The notes beneath the pieces were generated by a model. That model had not been told where the DNA came from. It ran no database searches and saw only the letters and a program-made list of their open reading frames with translations. This document shows positions 9,410-19,605 of a DNA stretch of 37,160 bases, one piece after another. The stretch lies in NCBI GenBank assembly GCA_015657535.1, contig JADHZB010000731.1, positions 1 through 37,160 on the forward strand. The letters run 5' to 3'. The translations under genes and the position numbers were made by a program. Numbering within the stretch: position 1 is the first letter of the stretch; each line of letters opens with the position of its first letter. The DNA comes from Nephromyces sp. MM_2019 (taxonomy: Eukaryota; Apicomplexa; Aconoidasida; Nephromycida).

Positions 9410-9665
9410 AGGCGCTCACACACAGATGCAGACACAGAGACACAGATATAAAGATACAGAAACAAACACAGATAAACAAACTAACACACACACCAACACA
9501 TACATTTTCGCATCCTAATGAGTCTGGACTTCTACAAATACACACCAGCCGACACACATCGGAAAAAAATGCAGCTGCTTATTAGGGACCCATATATACA
9601 CCACCAAAGCGCCATAATTGAAGAAAAACTACGTGCTAAGCGAAGGAAAACACACACACACAACT
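9410..9665. repeat. CA-rich low-complexity tracts
   Basis: Scattered CACA and ACAGA repeats on the plus strand, just past the 3' end of the minus-strand candidate at 9713. No stable repeat unit is seen. Confidence 0.6.
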
Positions 9666-9712
9666 AAATAGCAACATGAGGATGCTTACTGATGCTTGAT
9701 GTCTTCCATACG

Positions 9713-10035
9713 CTAAAGGCTGGACTTGCTAAAGTGATAGAGCCTTCTCATGACATCCAGGAATCTTCTGTTTCCCATGCAAAAGCTTTTCAGTACATCG
9801 TCAAACGCATAGTAGACAGGCTCATCATCTGCTCAATGAGTTGGGACTCACGAAGCATACCCAAATATACGAGTTACTATCTGTGGAAGGGAGCTTAGAC
9901 TATCAATCAAGTAGTAGCTACATGCCATCAATGAACACACGCACACCGAGAATCCCACAAATCAGACATAAAATGCGATGAAACAGTCGAAAACGTCCGA
10001 GAAATTACTTTGCACACCACGAAATCTTCTAAAGA
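9713..10035 (-). CDS. Gene G: candidate terminal exons, partial
   Basis: Three exons can be chained on the minus strand: 10035-10009 (acceptor TTTTTACAG, donor GTAATT), 9880-9852 (acceptor CTTCCACAG, donor GTGAGT) and 9785-9713 (acceptor CTGAAAAG, stop TAG). One frame reads SLEDFVVCK, IVTRIFGYAS and then FCMGNRRFLDVMRRLYHF. A second frame through the same exons is also open to a stop (ending GCHEKALSL), so the sites are better supported than the reading frame. Upstream exons would lie beyond the CA-rich stretch at 10120-10275. A GTAAGT donor near 10311 and an open stretch before it may be one. Not recognised. Confidence 0.33.
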
Positions 10036-10119
10036 CTGTAAAAATGCAGCTTCATAGCGTCTTAAGTCCTACTAGAGTCAACAGAAACATAATCACACAA
10101 AAAGGGATGCAAAAATACT

Positions 10120-10275
10120 CACAAGAAGGCACACACATATACACGCACGCAATTACACACATATACATGCACACAGATACCCGCACATACACACACACAA
10201 TTGCACATAGACGCACTCACATACCGACACATACACACATACACAATTACATACACACACACACCCGCAAACCAA
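10120..10275. repeat. CA-rich microsatellite region
   Basis: Interrupted ACACAC and ATACACAC runs on the plus strand. For a minus-strand gene this is TG-rich intron sequence, like the introns of genes B and C. A plus-strand frame from 9978 (138 codons) crosses it but becomes a Thr/His repeat. Confidence 0.65.
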
Positions 10276-10742
10276 ACCTCAGGAATTGGAATAAAACAAT
10301 TTCACCTGCACTTACTCATTATATCTCTGGTAAGCATGCGCACACGTATAAAGCACACAATACAAGCCTACGTAGCCCACACCAACACATGTAGGGTACT
10401 TAGAGGCTCTATTTTAACGCGTCTTCTGGATAGATCAGACTAACACACATGAAGTATACCCATAGTAACAACAAGCACAAAAGTCTCCACATAACCCTTT
10501 CACCCCTTTGAATATTAGTAAAGGTACCAAACAAAAAAGTCAGCTATAGCCATGGTCTTGCGATGCTATGAAACACACCCTCGAGTACCCAATCAGATCA
10601 GGAAGACGATGTCTTCATGAATGCTCGCTTCATCATATTAAGCTTCTTATGAGATTCCAGGTTTCGTGTGTGAACTCAAGGAAGGAGGAAGCTGCGAGTC
10701 TTTTTCTTTGATAAAAAAAACAGGTGAAGACCCTTTTGATGC

Positions 10743-11595
10743 TTATAAGCGTTGCCTTAAAAAACGCTTTTTATTGATGAGAATGGCTGCAAATTCAGCA
10801 GTCAAATTATCCCTAAATAGACGTTCGTTATCAGCATCTTGAGAATCATTAGCAGCGCAAATCAGCCTGCCATAAGGCAGTTTCTTCTGTGTAATGAATA
10901 TGCATAGAGAAAGACCCTTGAAAATCAAAGTTCATGCAAGGTAGAGTGACACTCTAAAGGCCTGTTTCAGCAAGCAAGGGCAAAAAAAAAAGTATAACGA
11001 GAGATAGAAATAGGAAAATCATAAAACTAGAAGGCGCCAAATTATTACAGGGAGAGCTGTATATTATATAAACTGATCAACTAAATCCGCCTGACACTTC
11101 AACGCAACAGCGAAGGAAAAGCCTTATTAAAGGCCTCTTCTACTTAAGAAATTGGAGGGTTTCCATAGCCTTGCTCTGCCAAGACAAGCGAATATACCCA
11201 TTACAAACAGAGGGATTTCTGCCAAGGAAGAGACTTAATGCTGGTCCACAAACGATTCAGCTGCACAATCTTGTGGGAATTCCACCCTTAATGTAACAGC
11301 CCATTCAAAAGCCTTAAAAGCTAAGGATTGTCCTCTTAATAAATGGAAAAAAAAGAGCACATACACACAGATGACTTAAGAGGCGGAAAACTCATTCACC
11401 ATACAAAAAAAACCGGATTTTAACAACACACAACATCTGATCTGCTCAGTAGCAAATTTCCCTGTGAAAGACTTGCAGAGCCACATTATTGTCAGTGAAA
11501 TGCTTTGTAAAATCTTGAGTTTTCTGCGATTTTCTTTCGTTCTGTATGTGCTTATCGTCTAGAGATTCTTTCCATACTTTGCAAAGCCTTCTCAT
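10743..11595 (-). CDS. Gene D: candidate exons of an unrecognised gene
   Basis: Three coding-like blocks lie on the minus strand, but I could not chain them fully. The first begins with ATG at 11595 and runs 49 codons to 11446 (MRRLCKVWKESLDDKHIQNE). The second, 11334-11235, follows a long pyrimidine tract and TTATTAAG acceptor and is open for 32 codons (GQSLAFKAFEWAVTLRVEF). The third, 10886-10743, follows TTCATTACACAG, enters in phase 0 and ends at TAA after 47 codons (KKLPYGRLICAANDSQDADN, then a basic tail ending RFLRQRL). The last has the best acceptor and is the most convincing. They may be one gene or two. No domain is recognised. Confidence 0.4.
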
Positions 11596-11780
11596 CAAGC
11601 AGAAGCTGCCCTATATCGAGTGAGTCTTTCCTGCTTAAGCTGATGCTCTAAGGACACCCCCGGTACTTATACCTAGAACAGTCTAATCCATAAATTTACT
11701 CACAACTATCCTCTATAAGTTTATACACTAGGCTATAAGCTGATTCGTATTACATCAGGTGTTTTTCCTGCTTTATAAAA

Positions 11781-12248
11781 TCATCTCCAAGGTAAATGAC
11801 CGGTTCTCCTTTCATCCCCAGGCTTCAGCACCCTCCACATTTGTGGTCGGAAGAAATGCACACGAGAAAAAGACTTTTCACTTCCTATTCTCGCCGAAGA
11901 TCGCCTATAAACCCTTCGATTAAGTCTTCCCCCACGATAATGGCTCAAAGATTGCCCAATCTTCAAAATATGAGCAAATTTCGCAAGTCCAACCAAAGCA
12001 GGAGTGAGAAATCCTAGGGTATCTTCGTGTGTGAGGTTTTTTTTGTTAGCAGTAGGCGAGTTACCGCCCACAACTTTTGGACGGGGCAAAAGTCCTTTGC
12101 TCTCTGAAGTGACAGATTTCTCCGAAACTCCAGAAAAAAGGGGGATAGATAGCCTTGAATGCACAAGTTTCGACAAGAGTGAGGCCCGAACAAAGAAACT
12201 TTGAAGTCTATCTGGAAGATCAGGCGGAAAAGGTGCTTTTGCAGGCAT
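11781..12248 (-). CDS. Unrecognised basic protein, single exon, 155 aa
   Basis: The longest uninterrupted minus-strand frame of the 7-16 kb stretch. The chosen ATG (12248) sits in ATAAAGATGCC, right after a pyrimidine-rich tract ending AAAG. The frame is open another 18 codons upstream without a further ATG. The product is Arg/Lys/Ser-rich and basic. The first 40 residues mix hydrophobic, Arg and Ser residues and lack acidic ones apart from two Asp (FFVRASLLSKLVHSRLS). This would suit an organelle-targeting peptide, though only composition supports that. The C-terminal part is strongly basic (YRGGRLNRRVYRRSSARIG). A mitochondrial or ribosome-associated role is conceivable but not shown. No membrane span. 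Confidence 0.5.
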   Translation of the reverse strand: MPAKAPFPPDLPDRLQSFFVRASLLSKLVHSRLSIPLFSGVSEKSVTSESKGLLPRPKVVGGNSPTANKKNLTHEDTLGFLTPALVGLAKFAHILKIGQSLSHYRGGRLNRRVYRRSSARIGSEKSFSRVHFFRPQMWRVLKPGDERRTGHLPWR

Positions 12249-12305
12249 CTTTATAGCCAGGGAGGAATGGAAACAAGCAGAACTTGCACACAGGTGAAGC
12301 GGCAC

Positions 12306-15300
12306 CTATAGAAACTCCACATGCAGATAAGTTGGTGGTAGCAAGTAATGAAGGCTTGAGCAAAAACTATTTTTTCTGCAGGAAAATAAGTGTGTGGGGA
12401 AGATATTTGACAAAATCTACTAAAAAGAGTGAGGCAATAAAGAAATAGGAGAACCCAAAGCTTTTGGCAGACTAGAGCAGTTCATGGCAGCTAATAGAAG
12501 GCAGCAGCTCTGGAAAACTTCTATACAAAGGATTCTCTCTAGCAAACTTCTATATAAAACACCACCTCCCCTAAAAGTTTCATATACCCAAATTTTTCAT
12601 CTCCACAAAGGCATCGTAGAGTATATTAGCTCTAACGAATGTATCTAGATAGAGAAGATGGAAAACTGCAACATCTAAATCAATACTAAAAGATATGACT
12701 CGCTGCCACCAAAAAAAGCGGGTAAATAACTCGTTTTTTTCCAAAAATTAAAGACGAATTCTCTTCAGCAAAGATATCATGATTGCTGGTGTCAAATATA
12801 TAATTGTCATCACTATAGTTAAACTTCTTCTCTGAAGCTTTTATGACGCACTACCTTTAAAGTCTTCAACTGAAGACTAACTATATATGAGTATATCCCT
12901 TCGGCTCAACAAAAGGGCGTAGCATGGTATGATGTGAGATTGCTAGAGTATAAAACATGGCATTCCACCTGTTGCTGAGATATTCGTCAAAAGTGGAAGA
13001 AGCATTAAAAGCAGAGGAAGGTATATACAACAGAGGTGTGAAGGTGAATTGATGCAAACGAAGCAAAATCCAACGCTTCAGCTTCTTTCTAGTCGTTATC
13101 TTTGGCAGTTTTTATTAGGTTACGCCCTTTCTCTGGGTGTTTTTCGGGAATTGGGGTGTGTGTGCGGGGTGGTGTGTATGTGTGCGGGGGGGTGGCTTTG
13201 TGTGTGTTGGGGTGGAATGTGTATGGTTGGGGTGTGTGTGGTACGTGTGTAACAGGGTGTGTGTGGTACGTGTGTAACAGGGTGTGTGAGGTATGCTAGT
13301 GAATATACATTCTCCATGTCTCGCAAAGTTTAAATCGCCAATCTTGGCGCCTTACCGGTATCATAGAAATCTTGCGGGATACACTTATCTTCAGAGAATT
13401 CAGCGTGTGCGCGGAGTCTCCTACTCTCTTTTCATCTTCTCTCTTACTTATTCTCCTCTGGTTACACTGGCTTTTCATGCATTTTTTCGCTCTTCACTAA
13501 TGTTTCTCTCATTTATTTTTTTTTATTCTTAAAAACACTTTACAGGCGACCCCAGAGACTACTATTTTTCTGTCTCTACAGGTAATAATCTACAAACATG
13601 ACCACAAACTAGGCAATTTTTAATGTGTTTTACAGTGTGAAAAGATGGTCTATAAACTAGCCTGAAATAGTGTAAATGAGTGCACCTGGAAAACTAGGAT
13701 GCATGCTACCCTTAACTTGCTACTACCGCTATTTCCCTCTGTGGGTGGCAGGTTTGTTTGTGTGCACTTGTTTCTGGTTATGTGTGTGTTATTGTTCTTC
13801 TTCATCTTCGTTATCTCTCTCTTCTCTCTCTTCTCTCTTCTTTTTAATTCTGCTCTTCATCATTAAACACACTCACACTTTCTCATCTATCACTAGCTTA
13901 TAGCTAAACATCCTTAGAATATGTAGCACCGGCAACAATATCCTGCACAGCTACCTCCAGGAGAGCGATCCTTTACTCTGATTAGCTTCACGAGAAGCTT
14001 TTACTATAATTAAACCTCCCTCCATAGATATATTCATGAGGCAATGGTGTTGCACACGCGGTACGTGCACATCGCAGGCTATCATATTTTTGATAAAAAG
14101 AAAACTAGATGAATTAATTATATGTATTAGGCTGCAAGACGAGTCCCTTCCTCTATGCGAGGCGAGATTTTCTAAAGAGGCTGTTGAAACTACTCAATTG
14201 CAAATGCGGCACAGAAACGGAAGAAACTGCATCTGTATACTGCAAATGAAACGTAAATACTAAAAGAAAGCCAAGGGTGGCGATCAGTGAGAAGTACAAA
14301 ATATCAGCTTTAAGGCCTCTTACGGAAGAAGATGCATATAAGGCACTCTACACTTTATATCCGAGTTTATGCTATCATTCGAGAAGGAAGCAATAAAGTC
14401 CTCAACGAGGATAATGCAGCCCGAAGCTTTTCAGACCGCTTTTTTTTCTGAATTTTTGACGATGCAGTCCCCGCAGTCAGGAGGAAAGTAATGCCTAGAC
14501 ATAATGTAGAGATGAGTAAAAGGTGCGTCTTTTTTGGCTATTTTTAGCATTTTAAAACTGTCGACTACAATTCGATAAATTGATCCCTCCATTATATCAT
14601 CTCTTTTTTTTCAAGTATAAGCCAAAGAATAGCTACAAACCTCCAACTCCCATTTCTTAACCTTCTCCCCATCTTGGTTTATTTTTCCATTCTTTTATAT
14701 GCATAGCTCAGGAGGTATACTTTTTCACGATTAATAGAATAAAATAGGTACTTCAGAACACGTACATAGCAAGGATTTTTTTACTTTTTTTTTCTGTATG
14801 CGTCCATCACAGACGAAACAGGCTTTACATTCCGTGAGCATTCTTCGTCATCGAGCATACTGCATCCTCTTTCATGTAGCACAGGTACATAGCAAACCAC
14901 CTTTCCCTCATGGCAGAAGCCTACCGTCAGAAAGAAAGACCCATTTCTTGCGAAAGTCTTTACACATCATTTAAAATCTAACTCGTTGGAAGTAATCTGT
15001 AATTACATCCGGCTCTAAATTGAGTTATTTTCCCTAACTATAAAGCTTTAACCCCTATAAATAAAATTTAACCTTATTGTGATTGAGCAAAAAATAAGTC
15101 TACCCACTGCTGTTTCCTCGAAGCTGTGTGTCTGTTTTCTCCAAAAAATGCTCATCACATGCACATTCCCTTTCCAGGCCACGCCACATTGTTCTCAAAA
15201 AAAGTTTGTATAACCCATTAATCTTTGCACCCTTTTGTAGGAGCGAGTGATAGCAATCGCTGAACTTCTTGCGCAGAGGTGAGCTGCATATGGATCTTCC

Positions 15301-16287
15301 TCCATTCATGGGAAGATGGTTCTAAGCCATCCTATCTGTCGTGTCATTAAAGGAAAAAATGGACATAAGAAAGCTAGTTTCCTGCTGCTATGAGGAGGAA
15401 TATTAACATAGTAGTATCGGTCTTACGGCAAACTGCAGATAAAACGGAATCCTTGACATAACAGCTGGAATTTCTTCGGTGCAATATGCAATAATAAACC
15501 AATGAAGGCAAAGATTCTAGTCATGCTGGTCGTCTAGGGGAGGGCAAAAGCTTTGTTCAACAATAAAATAATCAGCAGCTATGCACAATAGATTGCACAT
15601 ACGGAATCTCTACAATAGGAACTCCATGTAACGAAGGGCAAGTTCCGATATGGAATGAAAAACTCCCTGATTAGTGTATGGGTAAGTATATAAAAAAAAA
15701 CCGATCACTTAGATTGGCAATAGGAGTAATTGTAAAAAAAAGGCAATTTTTTTAAGAAATCCGGGTAACAGCATACCCAAAAACCTCTCGCACACACAAG
15801 AATAAGTTGCAACAATTATGCTCAAAGTCACATGCTAGTACGTACAATGGCAATTTAGGGACATTAGAAAGATTTAAATTGATAGCCGTGAACATCAATA
15901 TTCTTAGAACCAAGCATATTAATCTTCTGTTGAAATCCAGAAGCCCTTTCAGAAATGGTGCGCACATACAAAAGGCACAAAAACTGCTGTGCGAAGCATA
16001 TACATAATATGGCAACTTAGACTGAAAAACCTACTCTGCCGTTCTCAGCCATTTAAGAAATAATTGGAAGAACAGTAAGCACGCTCACTACGCTAACTAT
16101 ATTTTTTTTCAAAGAGTTCAAGAGTATTCATTAGCTATCAGCTCATTTTTTCCTAGGAACAAGATTATTATGTAAGAAACTCTGCATGTTCAAAGCAAAA
16201 TGAGCATTGCTATACTTCTAGCTCATTGTACTTGAGGTTTCCTCCAGGGGATCTACTCACATTTAAAGCAAAAAATACCTTGTTTCA
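12306..16287. other. About 4 kb without a firm gene
   Basis: Frames here are short and fit chance at this AT content. Three places are worth noting. At 12881-13085 both strands are open with coding-like composition (minus: FNASSTFDEYLSNRWNAMF). At 14075-14263 a plus-strand frame follows a CACATCGCAG acceptor. At 15571-15675 a plus-strand frame ends VPIWNEKLPD close to a GTAAGT donor. Also present: a TG-rich tract (13155-13285) with a 25-bp unit (about GTGTGTGTGGTACGTGTGTA plus ACAGG) repeated twice at its end, and a CT-rich tract at 13795-13860. No RNA gene seen. Confidence 0.5.
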
Positions 16288-17060
16288 TCAGCCTAGTGGG
16301 ATCATGCCATCCTCAGTATCAGCAATCGTTTCTTGTCTTTCTTCGGAGTAATAGCGCATGTTATAGTCCATGTTTTTCATGCCGTTAATAGAAGGGTTTG
16401 GCAGTTGCGGACGAGATGTGTGCATCTCTAGCTCATCTACTGAGACTAGCTGTTGGTCAGTGTAACCCTTACCCCATGTATATGTCATTGGCATTCCTGC
16501 ATCACTAGGCGAACAGCGAATTATTGGAGGCTCGAGATATTGAGAATACTGGGCTTTGGGGGGGGTTAAACCTGCAGAATGGCAACAATTTGCAGATTTT
16601 TACATCATTAACATAGTAGCTCTAATTTGAAAAGTAGGAAAGTCTTATATCTCTATGTATATCTGTGGTTTTTATGCCATTTTCTTGTGAATATATTTCC
16701 GAGGTTTCCTCATCATTTATTCCATTGGAAAAAGTCGAGGCTGCGATTGAAATAGCTCATTGTTTCTTGAACTTTTCCGCGAAAATGCCCTTCTGATATA
16801 TTTTTCTTAGTTTAATGCAGCTCAGGTCATCGAGCGGTTCTTCAGATATATCGTAATGTTAAGCAAGCTAAAACTAGCTGAGAGGTGTATATATCATTGT
16901 AGAATAAATTTTTTTCGTTATTAAAAAAGTGTTATTAATCACTTCAAACACCTTTTGGTGCGCTGAAAATACTAATTTTTCACACACTACAAGATTTGGT
17001 TTCTTCCACGCAGTTACCCCAGATATAGATGATTATATCTTCACCTATACGTATTGTCAT
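16288..17060 (-). CDS. Gene E: unrecognised gene with two possible last exons
   Basis: Candidate exon 1 is 17060-17018 (MTIRIGEDIIIYIW, donor GTAACT, phase 1). Two downstream exons both accept phase 1. One is 16740-16622 (acceptor TTTCAATCGCAG), with 38 codons to TAG (STFSNGINDEETSEIYSQEN). The other is 16571-16288 (acceptor TTGCCATTCTGCAG), with 94 codons to TGA. The 16571 exon is the strongest part: Pro/Tyr-rich at first (PPKAQYSQYLEPPIIR), then YTWGKGYTDQQLVSVDELE and an acidic tail ending TEDGMIPLG. No GT precedes the TAG of the 16740 exon, so the two cannot be joined simply. They look like alternative ends, or the 16571 exon starts another gene. The Pro/Tyr-rich style recalls cytoskeletal proteins of alveolates, but I do not recognise the family. 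Confidence 0.45.
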
Positions 17061-19573
17061 TTTACGCACTGGTAATTTTGTAAGGCTAAACCTAAGAGTT
17101 GGTGCAGCGTTTTGGCATGAAGCAGCTTTCCAATTTCCACATCACACGGGACTTGCGAGAACGAAAAGAAACTAGGTCTTGGCATCAAAATTTTGTCAAA
17201 CTAGTGCGAGACAGAGCTCTAACATAGTTACGAGGAGTCTTAAATTTAATAAATCTAGAAAATCTACGTGGAATGCAAGTACAGTGAAACTAGATGGCTT
17301 TATCAACCAAACCCGTAATACAATGCAATGCCAACCATTGTATTTCAAGGTCTCGATTGCCAGCTTCTCTCGTACTGCCACCCTATGGCAGGCTAGCTCC
17401 ATAGCCTTTCTCCTAAAAGATACAAAGAGATCAAAGCAGGCAAATATCGCGTATATACTTTTTTGCGTGAGCTTTCATCATAGTCAATAAAGAAGCAACA
17501 TACAATAGCACAATTTGAATACTCGGCAACCCCTCTAAATTGTGTGCTATATATTGTTTGAAGCGTCTGATGAAACAGTCTGTATACGACGAAGAAAAGT
17601 CTTTCTGAAGAAAAAAAACGAGGTTCGAGATGAAGCTGACTTTCTTGCATGTGATGAGTTCTACATAGCGCACTTGTGAAGACAAAAGCATACAAAAAAC
17701 AACAGCGAGAGAACATGAATATATATGTACATTACAATAGTTAGCTATGAGTATGGAGGGTGTACTGCAGAATGACCGCTGATTTCCATTGTAGCGCTTG
17801 TACTCAAAGAAATATCAAGCTGAACATATCTCACTTTATTTTAAAAGTAGTTCGGATGCTAAAAAAGAAACTTCCTAAAAAGAATAAAAAGCCAACCGGC
17901 TATTATGATACGCTTTTTAAAGTTTACAACTCTCACACTGACATAAAGGCTCAGTTCGCATGAAAATGCCCATGCATACACAAGGAAGTACTAAAACATA
18001 TATATTAGGGGAAAACACACACAATCAACACATAAGGATACCGCAGACTGTTGTATAAGTGAAATGCGGTCTACAAGGGCTATAAATATAGGGAAGCCTA
18101 TATATTCACAAGCAAAACATAAGCGTACATTTATAGCGCTATTACGCCCTGCAAAGTATGTCGCTAATGAAACTCTTTAATCCTTGCTAAGCACTGCGAA
18201 GTGGTGCTCTAATCCACAGTACACAAAGTTTGCCACCGTATAAAATTTTGAAAACTGAATCTCTACCTGTCAACGGTAGCTTCCCAAGGAATCACTGAAG
18301 TTTGCAACGATGGCAAAAGCTCTGCGTTGACAAGGTCAATCGCGCATGTCTCGGAAGGTTGGTCCCATGAAAGGTTTTTAGAACTTCCCCTGATTGATTT
18401 CAACAATTGTTATTAATAAGCAATGCAGATATTCAATATTACCCCCACTTTTTAGTGCAAATTTTTTCAGGGAAACCAGCATGAAGTTTCTAAGCAAGTG
18501 TTTCCAAATGCATTCTGGCTGAAGCAATATTTTTTAATATTCATCGGAAAAATGTTGAGAGCTTATGATAAAGTTGCCGATAATGCTGTTTCTTGCTTGA
18601 TATAAATATATTTACAATTTTGAAGCCATTCGCCTAGAGTTATTTTTCTTGGAAAGAAATTTCCCCTTCCCCATGTACTGCCGTTTTTTTCTTACATTGA
18701 ACTAGCTGCTTTCGAACAAGAATACAACCACTGCTACGTTTCAATACCGCGGCACCGGTCATGGCTGTTTCAAGACAAGCAATAACTGAATGTTGTTGTG
18801 GGTCATGTGTTTTGCAGCCTATATTTCTTGTGGGAATGGCCGAACTTATCGCTTATTCTACTACCCAACGCTCTAATGAACAGGATAAATACCCTTTTGA
18901 CGTTAAAAGCGAAGAAGCTTAGAGTTGTGGAAACGTGTGTGATAATCCAGTGATGCATAGGAAATATAATATAGCGGAGCGTGCTTCAGATATTTTTGTG
19001 GAAAAAAACACAAATTTTTTTGCACTAAAAATTTAAGTCTTCTGTACAATCTCCAAGAGACGCTGCACCAAAAAGTGAAGCCACATAATGCTTAGAATAG
19101 AAAATTAGTTAGTAACAGCAAAGCTTCACTTTTCGCTCATATATAGTAAAATCAAGCTGCAAGAAACTCTAAGTAAGAGATAAGGCGTAAAGGCCGAAGA
19201 AAACACTGAGGCTGTGTGTCTTTGATTTTTTTTATGCTTTAGTTAGGTGAAATATAGGGCAATAAGCACCTGTAGGTTTACTGCTTAAGAAATAAGAAGA
19301 TAGGCTACATGGGAACCACATTTAATTTATAAGGAGAATACTCGGACTTCTCTTAAAAGTGGTTAGGAGATATGGAAATCTAAGAGCTGACAAAAGAGAA
19401 CAGCCATAAAGCGGGTCCAAAGGAACATGCTCAAAATAATTGGCGTAGCGCAGTGAAGTTGCTCAAGAATAAAACATGAAATGATATTAAAAAATGCGCT
19501 AAATTGGAAAAGAGCCATATTTTCGCTTTTTTCTATCATATATAAAGGAGAAAACGCAGTTCTGTGGTATACC

Positions 19574-19605
19574 ACATGATTTTATGGTTAATCATAAAAT
19601 CATGT
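19574..19605. repeat. Hairpin, 13-bp perfect stem
   Basis: ACATGATTTTATG and CATAAAATCATGT flank a GTTAAT loop. A 10-bp palindrome TGGTATACCA abuts it at 19565-19574. It lies in unassigned DNA. It could be the remnant of a small inverted-repeat element or an RNA hairpin. No target duplication is obvious. Confidence 0.75.

Noticed and set aside
9692..9898. Plus-strand 68-codon ATG frame
   Set aside because: It overlaps the minus-strand candidate exons of gene G, which have splice signals and matching phases. No splice support was found on the plus strand.
9978..10394. Plus-strand 138-codon frame with Thr/His repeats
   Set aside because: Its length depends on the CA microsatellite. The first 50 codons look plausible but overlap an exon candidate on the other strand.
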